Origin: Echiichthys vipera
Lineage: Eukaryota > Chordata > Actinopteri > Perciformes > Trachinidae
Length of the DNA: 64,000 nucleotides
Assembly (NCBI GenBank): GCA_963691815.1
Contig: OY829645.1
Location: 16,534,848 to 16,598,847 of the forward strand
Direction of reading: 5' to 3'
Shown here: in pieces, positions 51,591 to 62,775 of the stretch
How the letters are laid out: the number at the start of each line of letters is the position of its first letter
Position numbering within the stretch: position 1 is the stretch's first letter
Made by a program: the position numbers and the translations under genes
The notes under the pieces: generated by a model
What the model was told of the DNA's origin: nothing
Database searches by the model: none
The model's input: only the letters and a program-made list of their open reading frames with translations

Positions 51591-54307
51591 AAGCGTCATC
51601 TAAATGACATAAATATTGCTGTAATGCAGTTTGCCCACTGTTTTTTAAACATTGCATTAGAAACAATATAAAAATATATATACAAAGACATTTTGATAAA
51701 GGACAGCCCTAAATACTATGTATGGTTTGTCTGTTTTTCTTGCTGCATGTAATATCCATCCTGATGGTGAAATTGCTACAGTCTGATTGTCTGATGCACT
51801 TGCCCTCCTGCATGTTAAAAGCTCACATTATTTTCCAAAACACATCAAAAACTGTTTTCTTGATCTTGTGTTGTACCTATGTGGCTTCTGTGTGACGATG
51901 CACTGGTTAGTTGTCCCCACAGAGACACCATACAGACGGTCAGCAGCAGCGCCCTTCTGCACATGCTCTGTAGGTCCCGCTGATGCATTCTGGAAAAAAG
52001 AAGACGAAAAATCCACGGTCAGCATATTTGCATCACACAAACACAACATGTGCAGGCTGGCTCACTTGGGCTCATGCCAACAAGCTACCAAAGCTTCAGG
52101 TTGGCAGTCAGATGTAGTCAATTATAGTGACTCGTGAAATCATAATCTACAGAGCTTTTAACTCAACACCTTTGCTGTTGTTGTTTTTGTTGTTGAGGAT
52201 AAGCCTGCTGAGGGTCATACACAGCAGGGCTCCCCACAGTGCACATAATGTGGATAAATACTGCCAGGAAATGTAAATAAGTACAATAACAACGACACAT
52301 ATCAGTGACAGCCTTTTATTAAGACCCAGTTAAATGCAATTGCAGTGGATTTCGCTTGGACATGCAAAATTGCTCCACAGAAAAATATTTAGTTGTTTTA
52401 CTTCACCATCTCCAGCTTTACTTAACCTCTTCTGTCTGAGTACAAACTGTTTCAGAAAAGAGGGGTGATTTGCAGACAGTTATGAGACAGGACCTAATGA
52501 CACAAATGGGCCTACTACATCTATGTGGGTTTGCTGCTCCATTAGCAACCAAGCTAACAAGCTTGATTTCAGTTAGCAAGCTCATTAGTTGGGAAAGCTT
52601 TTGCCTCCAAAATTACTTTTTATTTCGTGAAATATGTTCAATCTTGAGAACAAAATGACAGGGGAAGTAAACATCACAGCAGAGAGAATAAAAAGAAGCT
52701 CAGGGATCCATTGTGACTGCTTAGCTAGCATGGTAACAGTTAGCTCACCAGCAACAAAAGTCCACCGACTAGCCTTTTAAGTGTAATTGCTAGTTTTATT
52801 GCTATTCTGCTACTGCTATTTTGTTTTGTTTTCTGTTATTGGCCAACAGAACAAAAAAACAAAACTATCTAAAAAAAACAATCTCCACAAAGCATTAACA
52901 CCCACAAAAAAAAGTAATAGTTTGGGGTTTTACAGTAAAATTAAAATGTCCCAACATTTTTGAAGATGGAGCTCATTTGAGTTTCGTATAATTACAGATA
53001 ATTTGACTGTAGCTTATAAACTTTGTCCCCTAAAGTATAGCAAAGTATAGAAGGTCAATTACTGTATATCCATTAGATCCTGACCGATCCTGTGGCTGTG
53101 TCAGGGTTAATTAAAAGCTATGAATAATTCATGAAGTTACAACTGCAGTGCCACAGTACCTCCCGCACTTTTGATATTTAGCACATATCGTTTCTGCTGC
53201 TGTGTGCTAGCTACATGTATCTGATAAACTCAGAGGAAATTATCTTACAAACAGCTGTAGGCAACAAATCCCTTCAGATCCTATTAACGTCTTTTGGTTA
53301 TGTGCAGTCATAAAGATATGCAGTTTAATATTGCAGAAGACAGAAACCTGAAGCCTGAACGAAGAACTGGCATACATACATTTTTCAAGCTTGACTTGGT
53401 GCTGAAATGTTGATAAACGCCTGACATTCAGACATCATCTGGGCAGAGAATGCCTATTTAACCAATATAACTATATTTGAGTGTGCTTTGTGGCTTCCTC
53501 ACAAGAGATTTATTTGAGCAGCATGAAAGCATGAAAGCATGAAACGAAGCCTGAAATGCCTCACGCCAAAAGTGTGAGAGCTGGCACCATTACACACTGC
53601 AATTCATAATACCAATTTAGATCTGGAGACAGCTAGAACAAATTAAGTCTGTTTACTCTCTCTATCTCCCTCTCTCCCACTTGCTGTCATCCTGCTACCT
53701 GGGAGGTGAGTAATGCTGTTTGTGTGGTCTGTCTTAATGTGCTCAGCTCAGTAATCTTCATGTACTTTCAGAGGGCTGTTGTCCAGTAATACTTTCCATC
53801 TCCATTTGAGGAGCCTGTGGAGAGTGGAACAAGCAACGCAATCAGCGGCTCATCTTACAGCCAACAGAACTGGCCTCCACTCTGGTGAGAAGGCAACCGC
53901 AAATCACAGCTCTGCTTTGAACTTTGTTCCAGTGCAGCCACTGAAATTAGTAAAATGCTTGGCTTCATGAAAAGAGATCAACTCTTGCTTATCTGGCAGG
54001 GGCTCGCATATGAGGGAGATGTTTTTGCTGCGACTGCCTTTGTTCTGACAGCCAAAGCCGGGTGAGATCTTAACGAGACAGCTGATGCAATTGGGATGTT
54101 AGGAGCACACTGCCTGTAGAATACCATAGATAGGGTATCTGAAACAACACCAATGGATAACTAAAGGAACTATTTGAAGCCTGGTGTTAAAATTAACGCT
54201 TGTTCCTATCTAGCATTGAAACCAAATTATCCAACACTGAGCATAAGCTTTGAGCCTGGGTAGACCCTAGGGGAGGCAAAGAATTGCAACTACGAGAGCT
54301 GACTGGG
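51591..54307. other. Non-coding, no gene seen
   Basis: About 2.7 kb. Frames at 51787-52137 and 53779-53970 lack domains. A GCATGAAA repeat of three units occurs at 53521-53543. No repeat family recognised. Confidence 0.45.
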
Positions 54308-54640
54308 GCCCTATTCAGACCTAGCATTAACATGCATCTTGGGTGATCTGAGCCCACGTGGACAGCTCTAAGTACAGAACCCAAGGCCCATTGACGCATT
54401 GCGATTTGATCACTGGACATATGCATCCTGGGCCACATTGAGGGACCTCATTCAACTGAGGACGTCAGTTGAGTAGGCAGCTCTGTGTATTTTGGCTGTA
54501 TTTGTATTTTAAAATATTAGGCCTATTTTGAAAGTATTTCTCATGTCACAGAAACCAATGAGATTCACTGTAAATCTTGTGTTTTGGATGTTATTACCAT
54601 ACTGCCGGTCACTATCTGTGTTGGTGTTCCAGTGCTCTGC
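54308..54640 (+). repeat. Partial second copy of the 27938-29485 element family
   Basis: CCCTATTCAGACCTAGCATT, GATCTGAGCCCACGTGG and ACAGCTCTAAGTACAG parallel the left end at 27941-28012. AAAGTATTTCTCATGTCA, CAGAAACCAATGAG and GTTTTGGATG parallel 28718-28775. The right terminal repeat is missing, and the 529-bp nested insert is absent here. Confidence 0.7.
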
Positions 54641-56151
54641 ACATGAAAAAAGGTGTTATTTTTGTATTTGTTGAGATAAATTTTGGGATTCCTATTGAAG
54701 TCAAAACTATAAACTGATTTTTCTGTTGTTAAATATACCCTTTAAAGATTTGACAGCTGTTGGTACTATGGACCAATGTGTCTACCAGTCCGAGGACGCT
54801 GGGCAAAGACAGTGATGTGGCATGAAGGTGACAGTAGCTTTCCAAAAATGTAGCAATGTGCCAACAGAAGCAAATAAGTAGTACTCACTAACAAACATGG
54901 ATGCAAACAATGTGGGGTTCAGATTCTACCAAGAATAGGCTCGGCAGATGTTTAATGAGGAAGGAAATGCATTTAACTAATTCATTAGACATCAAGGATC
55001 ATTTTAAAAAAACAGTGAATGTAGAAAACACTGTAAAGTACCTACGCGGGCTGTTGTGGTTGCCTACAGGCATTGTTTGAATTTGTCTGGCCCCTGCAGA
55101 ACATTACAATAAGTTACAGATACGCACTGCAGCAGTTAGTAGAACTCAAGGGGTTCCCTTGATCTTTTTGTCTGTTCATTGGAGACTAAATTAACTCCCA
55201 CAGAGTAAGAAAACTCTTTTTTTTACCTGCACTCCCTTTCATCCCTCTAGTTTCGTACAACACCAACACATACCGCCTCCAACACCGTACCAAATGAAGT
55301 GGTAACGTGATTAAAAGAAGACTCTTCATTAACTACAAATTTGATGCTGTGAGACCAGCACGACAGTTCAATCTCACTTTCAGTTTATTACTTTTAATTT
55401 CTTCCACTTCTGTAAATGTTTTTTGGATGCAAATTAAATATTTCCTCTTTTGTAAAGAAAAATATTTTTACTTATTTTCAGTTATTTATAACAAAGTGAG
55501 TACACTTAGTAATAAATCTGCACCGACAGCTGGACTCCAGAAATAATTGGAATTTGAGTGCATTTAGCCCTGCATGTTGAAAATGAAATGTCTAGCAGGT
55601 AGTCTGTGAATATTATTCCAAACAACATTTATATCTACTCTTTTACCACAACTTCCATCTTGTGTCTGGCGGTGTTCAGGTGGCCTGTTGGAGCTGGTTT
55701 AACAGGATAATTATTCCACCTGATGGATGTGGCACTGAGACCAGGTGGCTCATCACAAAATGGCCTGATCAGGGTAAATCTATTTTGTGATAGGTTAAGG
55801 CTGATTTTTACATACCAGAGGCTCACATACACATTTAGTATGATGACCAATTTGGATACCTTCATTGGTTTGACACCCACATCTTCCCAAAACTGTGCAT
55901 TTATGGAGTGTACATTTAATTATTTGCTGATTTCTTTAATCAACATATTGAGAAAATGCGTTAATGAACGTATCCGCAGAAAATATTCATACTGAACATC
56001 AATCAAAGATCTCAGTTCCGTTCACTGTGACAGCACCATTGGGGATAATCTATGATTGAGTTTTTGGATCTCCTTTGTCACTTAAACTTGTTTTTGAAGT
56101 TTCATTTTCTGTAGTCATTGCTTGTTTACTCACAACACGGGCAGAGACCAG
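54641..56151. other. Non-coding, no gene seen
   Basis: AT-rich; frames at 55307-55546, minus 55635-55880 and 55723-55995 overlap and have no domain. Confidence 0.5.
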
Positions 56152-57620
56152 GGGTCCGTTTCACAAAGCAGGTTCAACAAACTCTGAGTTTAACCCTGAA
56201 CTCTGAGTTGATCTACTCTGAGATAGGAAACTCTGAGTTTTCGGTTCCAGAACAGCAGATTTGCGTTAGGTTGATCAACTCAGAGTAGTTTGACCTGGAG
56301 TTAAGCGCGTGCACCACAAGTAAAAAAAAGACAGCATCAATGGAGCCCTGATTCGACGAGTCACCATGGCAACGGGGAAGCGAAGGGCTACGCTACAACT
56401 GGAATTGGAAATATTAATGCGCTCATACGGAGTTTGAGCAGGTTTACACCGCTGCAGCGGCAAAAGAGAGGGAGACGGTGCTGGAGAACATTGCTGCTCG
56501 GGTCAGTGCATAAGTTTAAATGTAGTCCAGTTGCAATCACAGTAATATCACAGGGGGAACTGCTTGGGTGGGAGCCTATTAGTTTATTTCATTTAAGTGC
56601 AACCCCACGGGGGAGAAGCGCAGCTTAAGATGAAACATAAAAACATTTTTCAAACAGGTAAAACCTCAGCACAGTCTAATGGTGACGCCTCATTTTGAGC
56701 ATGTTTTACATGGTAAAGTAAATATTACCGTAAGTGGCTGTTTTTTATACAACGTATCAATGTTGTATAAAAAACTCCCATTTGCAAAGAAAACCCAGCG
56801 CAACACACAATATCTGCTGTGATATGAAAGCATTACTGGTTGTTAATGTTGGAAATGTAAGGAGGGATGAGATGGACTGTGACATGAAAGGGTGTTGTGC
56901 CGTATTCAGCCCCCTCGCATTATAGGTGATATTCTGGATCAGAAGGCTGTATAGGAGTAGTTTATATACCAGTAACCCAACTAAAAGCACACACTTTTGA
57001 ACCTATGAATTGCAAGAAAAGCTGGGATTATATTTAGAAACGCTAAGTCACATACATTCAACTTGCTCAAAAGATCCATTTCATTCATTTTGTAATTATG
57101 GCTGCAGTATATTAAGGACGTCTATGCGCGGTCTGATAATCATCTCCCGACCAATATTTAATTCTCTGTGCGGTAATGCGTCACCTTCATCCACGGGATT
57201 GTTATCAGAAGGACATGCCATGGTAGTGGAAATATTCACCACCTAATATAACTTCTAATGTCTGATGTTTGCAGTGATTTTCTGAAAAAACAGACGGAAC
57301 TATACTACGCCAAAACTCGCCTGCTGACTGAATGAATGAGGAAATCAAACACTGTGTGTGGCTGAAAGAGGGCGGAGACAGAGAGAAACTCAAGGTTTTC
57401 TGAGAAAAACCAGGTCCCGACCAGGTTAGTTTCAGAGAGCATGTTACCATGGTAACTGACCAAGAGGTTAAGTTACCTCTCTTTGTGAAACAGGCTAGAG
57501 TTACCCCTCTGTCTCTGGTTTGAGTTACCTCCCTTTGTGAAACGGAAAACTCAGAGTTTCCCTCATTTCAGGGTTAACAGACTCAGAGTTTTCACTAAAC
57601 CTGCTTTGTGAAACAGGCCC
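56152..57620 (+). mobile_element. PIF/Harbinger element, deleted copy 1
   Basis: Starts GGGTCCGTTTCACAAAGC and ends GCTTTGTGAAACAGGCCC, with the 3-bp duplication CAG on both sides (56149-56151, 57621-57623), as expected for this superfamily. Subterminal blocks repeat AACTCTGAGTT/AACTCAGAGTT on both sides, which are likely protein-binding sites. At 1469 bp it keeps only a vestige of the Myb/SANT-like gene and no DDE transposase. A copy in the same orientation lies at 58147-59842. Confidence 0.85.
56365..56512 (+). pseudogene. Myb/SANT-like ORF vestige (Harbinger copy 1)
   Basis: From ATG at 56365: ATGKRRATLQLELEILMRSYG and then a stop; in a second frame the continuation reads as an Ala/Lys/Glu-rich helix up to the GGTCAGTGCATAAGT exon end. 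The phrase LELEILMRSY is typical of the first helix of the Myb/SANT-like DNA-binding protein that Harbinger elements encode next to their transposase. Truncated and frame-shifted. Confidence 0.55.
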
Positions 57621-57635
57621 CAGAAGAAAACATGG

Positions 57636-58040
57636 TGTTGGCTGGTTGGTTGTTGGAGCTCAGTCATCATTACGCACATTGAAGGTCAGCTTGAAATCCA
57701 TTTCTAAATTCACATATGGTGTAGTGTATAGTGTATTTTTAGATGGCTGAGAACATGTCGGGGAAGGTTCAATGTCCTCTCTAAACGCTAACTCCTTGCA
57801 CTTACTATTACACATTTGCAGCAGCCAATCATAAGTATAATCCATTTGCCTTAACAACTGTCCCCTGAAACCTCTTTTCCATGCAGTTTGATTAGCTGTT
57901 CAGCCATGGCTTTCCTTTTTTCTTTTAAAGTAATGCTACGCTATGAGTGGGTAGTTATTCACTAAAAACTGGATACTGACTGAAGAAAGTGAAATACAAG
58001 CTTCTAAAATGCAGTATATCAATTGCTTGCCTTCATTTTC
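57636..58040 (-). repeat. Copy B of an inverted duplicate (partner at 34012-34462)
   Basis: The reverse complement of this segment follows copy A almost word for word and fills most of the 520-bp gap between the two Harbinger copies. It lacks about 57 bp present in copy A. There are no terminal repeats or coding frames. Confidence 0.85.
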
Positions 58041-58340
58041 CGTCTGCGATGACTGGTAACCATCGTAATGAAAGCTTTTGTTCATGGCAATAACCTGGTC
58101 CCTAGGGGGCGCAACTACTGCATGTCATTGCAGGTGTATTGCTCTGGGGTCCGTTTCACAAAGCAGGTTCAAAAAACTCTGAGTCTAACCCTGAACTCTG
58201 AGTTGATCTACTCTGAGATAGGAAACTCTGAGTTTTCGGTTCCAGAACAGCTGATTTGCGTTAGTTTGACCAGGAGTTAAGCGCGTGCACCACAAGTATA
58301 AAAAGACAGCATCAATGGAGCCCTGCTTCGACGAGTCACC

Positions 58341-58495
58341 ATGGGAACGGGGATGGGAAGGGCTACGTTTTTCACCCCACTGGAATTGGAAATATTAATG
58401 CGCTCATACGGGAGTTTTTCGCCTAAAGTGTAACACCGCTGCAGCAGCAAAAGAGAGGGAGACGGCGCGGAGAACATTGCTGCTCGGGTCAATAC
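58341..58495 (+). pseudogene. Myb/SANT-like ORF vestige with splice donor (Harbinger copy 2)
   Basis: From ATG at 58341: GTGMGRATFFTPLELEILMRSYG, then a stop; a second frame gives an Ala/Lys-rich helix (AAAAKERE). The exon end ATAC|GTAAGT at 58492-58500 is a good splice donor, better kept than in copy 1. The full gene would code for a DNA-binding partner of the transposase; here it is broken. Confidence 0.6.
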
Positions 58496-58740
58496 GTAAG
58501 TTTAAATGTAGTCCTTTGCAATCACAGTAATATCACAGAACTGCTTGAGTGGTAGTCTATTAATTTATTTAATTTAAGTGCATTCCCACGGGGAAAAGCG
58601 CACTTGGCAGCAGCTTAAGATGAAACATAAAAACATTGTTCAAACAGGTAAAACATCGGCAAAATCTCATGGTGACGCCTCATTTTGAGCATGTTTTACA
58701 CTGTAAAGTAAATATTACCGTTAGTGGTGTTTTATATGTG

Positions 58741-59465
58741 GTATAAAAAACTCCCATTTGCAAAAAACGCAGCGCAACACACAATATCTGCTGGGATGTG
58801 AGAGCATTACTTTGGTTGTTAATGTTGGAAATGTATGGAAGGATGAGGTTGTGTATGTAAATGATGGACTGTGACATGAAACGGTGTTGTGCCATATATA
58901 TATATATATAAGCTACTCCTATAGGTCGAAACAACAGCCTTCTGATCCAGAATATCACCTATAATGCGAGGGGGTGCATTTCACGGCAGGGGTGCTGATA
59001 ATCATCTCCCGACGAATATTTAATTCTCTGTGCAGTAATGCTGCACCTTCATCCACGGGATCGTTATCAAAAGGACATGCCTAGTTACCACCTAATATAA
59101 CATCTAATATAGGCCTACTGAATGATTTTTATACGTTGTATAAAAAAACTCCCTTTTGCAAAAAAACGCAGCGCAACACACAATATCTGCTGGGATGTGA
59201 GAGCATGACTTTGGTTGTTAATGTTGGAAATGTAAGGACGGATGAGGTTGTGTATGTAAATGATGGATTGTGACGTGAAACTGTACCGCTCAAAAAGATA
59301 ATTGCCTGGAAATGCAAGAACATCTATAACCAATAGTTTGATAATCATCTCCCGACGAATATTTAATTATCTGCGCAGTAATGCTGCACCTTCATCCACG
59401 GGATCATTATCAAAAGGACATGCCATGGTAGTTGAAATAGTCGCCACCTAATATAACTTCTAATG
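58741..59465 (+). repeat. Imperfect internal tandem duplication in Harbinger copy 2
   Basis: TATAAAAAACTCCC through CTGGGATGTGAGAGCAT at 58741-58806 recurs at 59138-59207, and GATAATCATCTCCCGACG through GGACATGCC at about 58997-59080 recurs at 59340-59423. The offsets (about 397 and 343 bp) differ because the stretch between the two blocks was replaced or shortened in the second unit. Confidence 0.85.
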
Positions 59466-59842
59466 TAGGCCTACTGACTGATGTTTGCAGTGATTTTCTG
59501 AAAAGAACAGACGACAGAACTATACTACGTCAAAACTGGCCTGCTGACTGAATGAATGAGGAAATCAAATACCTCGTGTGTGGCTGAAAGAGGGCGGAGA
59601 CAGAGAGAAACTCGAGGTATGCGGAGAAAAACCAGGTCCCGACCAGGTTAGTTTCAGAGAGCATGTTACCATGGTAACTGACCGAGAGTTTAAGTTACCT
59701 CTCTTTGTGAAACAGGCTAGAGTTACCCCTCTTTCTCTGGTTTGAGTTACCTCCCTTTGTGAAACGGAAAACTCAGAGTTTCCCTCATTTCAGGGTTAAC
59801 AGACTCAGAGTTTTCACTAAACCTGCTTTGTGAAACTGACCC

Positions 59843-60870
59843 CAGGACAGAAGGAAGGGCAGTGATGAATGTAAAGTTGTTTGGAGCGGTTCTAGAGAAA
59901 GCTGCATGCAGCAATACCGGGGGCCTAGAAATCGAACCGTTCCCTACAGGCATGTTTGAGTGGGCACTGTACAGGTTCAATTATTACTAAATAAATACTA
60001 AATCCTGCATGATATTGGCACATTTTGTGTTACATAGCAACCACAATAACATAACACTCCTTACACTCTTTGTTCTCCTGCACTTTCTGTTTTAGTGAGT
60101 CTCACTGCTGCTCATTGTGAAAAAAAAACGCCTCCTCTCGGATTAAGAACTAACGGATAGACATAATCGACACACAAATGTGCAAACACACTCACAACAT
60201 CTTTCACACAACAAACTTCTCCCTGAGCACCTATTGCCTTGCAGCAGCAGTAGTGACTCAATGGGACTACTGAGACAGAGAAGTGTGTTTACAGCTGATG
60301 CATGACACAGACTGGACAAGCTCGACGTGGCTGCTGTGGTTAGAGGGAAAAACAAAAGAAATGCTGCTGCTTATGTTATATGTTATGTCTAAATATGGCA
60401 CACAGTTGGGTGTGTACCAGCAGTCATGCCCCGGGCCAAGCCGTCCCACAGTTACATTAACAGGTATTACACTGACATAGAAAACATGGAGTCTGCTGAA
60501 ACGTAGTACATCAGCATGGTTACGTAGAATCTTGAGTTAACATCCTGCTGTAACTTTCATTCCTCATATCATTTATGTTATGGGATACTATCTATGTTTT
60601 TGTAGAAATAAATATCAAATCTTCCCATTTTGTTTATCCAATACCAGCCGTATAGTTGTTTAAATATTCTCATTTCACCTTGACAGCATCATAGATATTC
60701 TCTATCAGCCTGTCCCAGTTTTTTTTTTTGTTGCAATAAGGTTTATCATCCTATACACATTTTTCCAATATTTTACCTGATATATTCAGTGTTTTTGGAA
60801 GATGTAGGATCATCACTCTAATTTAAATAAAGTTCTGTGGGTTTAAACAATGTTTGGCTGTTGAGTTTAT
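59843..60870. other. Non-coding, no gene seen
   Basis: Short frames on both strands around 60143-60480 without a domain; an inverted T-run at 60719-60729. No repeat recognised. Confidence 0.5.
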
Positions 60871-60989
60871 GTGGGTGGCTGTGGCTCAGGAGATAGAGCA
60901 GGTCCTCTGCTAATTGGAAAAGATTGAAGGTTCAATCCCTGGCCGCATTCTGCTTGACACTGAACGCCAAATTGCTCCTAAAGGCCATT

Positions 60990-61063
<74 letters not shown>

Positions 61064-61140
61064 TGTGTGTGGGTGAATGTGGCAAGTAGTGTAAAAGCGC
61101 TTTTTGTGTTTAGGACAACTATAAAGGTAATATAAATGAC
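60871..61140 (+). mobile_element. tRNA-headed SINE (GTGGCTCAGG type) with internal (TG)n
   Basis: A box TGGCTCAGGAG (60882-60892) and B box GGTTCAATCCC (60929-60939), followed by GACACTGAACGCCAAATTGC and TCCTAAAGGCCATTGGTG, as in a very common fish SINE. The usual middle has been replaced by an expanded TG tract, and the end GTAGTGTAAAAGCGCTTT is present, but the final tail is degraded. Related fragments: 13377-13470 and 27374-27425. Confidence 0.75.
60991..61071. repeat. (TG)n microsatellite in the SINE
   Basis: About 36 TG units with a single TCTG and a GGG variant near the right end. Confidence 0.95.
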
Positions 61141-61271
61141 TGAACCTAAACCAATAATGCCACTGTTTACTAAGGAGGTTAATAAAGCAGGCTAGAGCTC
61201 TGAAAACACACTATTCCTCTGATGCAACAACTCAAAACTCACAGAGAGGTACAGTAACATCAAGGTTATAA

Positions 61272-61480
61272 GTAGGGCTGCAACAATTGATTATATTCAT
61301 CATTGATTAATCTGCTTTCTTTAGTCGATCTAGTTTAATTTCAGGAAGCAGTAAAAGAGTCCAAGGTGACATCTTAAAATGTCGTCTTTTGTCTGAACCA
61401 CAATCGAAAACCACAGATATTTCATTCACAATGATATAAAACTGAGAAAATAAGAAAATAATTATAATTGAGAGGCTAGA
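61272..61480 (+). mobile_element. hAT-like MITE fragment (TAGGGCTGCAAC family)
   Basis: Starts with TAGGGCTGCAAC, the terminal repeat of this family, and continues with GATTATATTCATCATTGATTAATC and CAAGGTGACATCTTAAAATG. The right terminal repeat is missing. It is the same family as 14413-14600. Confidence 0.6.
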
Positions 61481-62694
61481 AAGAGAAGGGGGTGACACAC
61501 AGCAAAGGGCAACGGATCAGGGTTGAATCTTGGAAGCTGTGGTGAGGACCTGGCCTCAGTATATGCTCTACCAGGCAAGCCACCAGGCGTCCTGGCATTT
61601 CTGCTTTAAGAAATGACAAGGGGTCATCCAAATAGTTGCAGACTAATGGCTAATCTGTTAACCGTCTAATGGGTAAATGTAAGCTTAAGCCAAAAATGCA
61701 ATGTATCTGAGTTAAACCTTTACAATTAACTCTATGGAAAGAAATTATTTTTTGCAGACTATTCTATTTCTGTGTAATCACACCAATGCAGAAATAACTA
61801 TTTATATAATAAGAATAAATAAGTAATATACAAGAAGTTCAAGTATTTACCCAGTTCATTGACCTTGTGTTTAACTCACAATCGGTTTATAAAATCAATA
61901 TAGTCCAACTAGCCTAAGGGGTATACACTGTGCAATGTACTAAGCCAATCATTTTCATTTGAGTGGTTCAGTGCACCTACTGTATGTGTCAAAACATACT
62001 AGCATGTACTTTTACTTTCACTGTGTGGCAGCGAAGTTAAATCCAACACTTGGGTCTTGGGTCAGTATTTTACTTATCTCCTCCAGTCATTTAAACTGCA
62101 GATAAAACAGACTGACTTAATTTATGAGCTTAAGAACAATTAAGGGAAACTACCTTTATGAATTGAAGTAGAAGTAACGATTGTTGGAGGCAAAATGAAA
62201 GGTGAAATGTGGAAGTGTCTTGGAGGCAGGGGCATTGCTAAAATCCAAAATGCTGGCGGAATGAACAGAAGGATTGTAATGACAGGATGAGCAGGAAAGT
62301 GATGAATGCAGTGAGGGAATGGCCATTTCCATAAAGTGACAGAATTTGTCCCAGCTTGTTTTTTGTACCCACAAATCCTGTGCAACCTACAGATGAATTG
62401 AAACAAGGAAAAGATCTGCACATCACATGACTGACTGCCATTGCACAATGTTTATAGACCAGTGGTTTAGTTTCATTTATTTACAGCACAAGTAAAAGCT
62501 CAAAATAGTGATATAGGCTCATCTGAGTCGCCTTAAATTATTAGTCTGCTCACAGTAAGTTTTACAAGGAGCTGCAAGAGTTTTGTGGACTTTTTTTTAG
62601 CTTTCAGGCAATATACACACTACCCTATTTTGGTGGAGGTTGTTGAACTGAATGGAGTTGTTCACATTTTTATTTTTTTTTCTTTAGTTTAATT
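61481..62694. other. Non-coding, no gene seen
   Basis: Overlapping minus-strand frames at 62140-62448 have no domain. No repeat family recognised. Confidence 0.5.
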
Positions 62695-62775
62695 ATTACG
62701 GCTGCCCCCTTTTATTCAATTAGTCAACTAATCAGTTGTTCGGGCTTTAGTCAACTTAGATTTATTTTGATGATT
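62695..62775 (+). repeat. Possible hAT-like terminal fragment (GGCTGCCCCC type)
   Basis: GGCTGCCCCCTTTTATTCAA, then TTAGTCAACTAATCAG and TTTAGTCAACTTAGATTTATTTTGATG resemble the left end of another fish family with GTCAACTAATC repeats. Only about 80 bp. Confidence 0.4.

Larger units (their letters stand above)
58147..59842 (+). mobile_element. PIF/Harbinger element, deleted copy 2
   Basis: The same terminal sequences and orientation as copy 1. The left flank is CTG (58144-58146) and the right flank CAG, a mismatch in the expected 3-bp duplication of the CWG type. It is longer than copy 1 because of an internal tandem duplication (about 58741-59130 and 59138-59465), and carries a segment that is inverted relative to copy 1 (58909-58972 against 56910-56970). 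No transposase. Confidence 0.85.
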
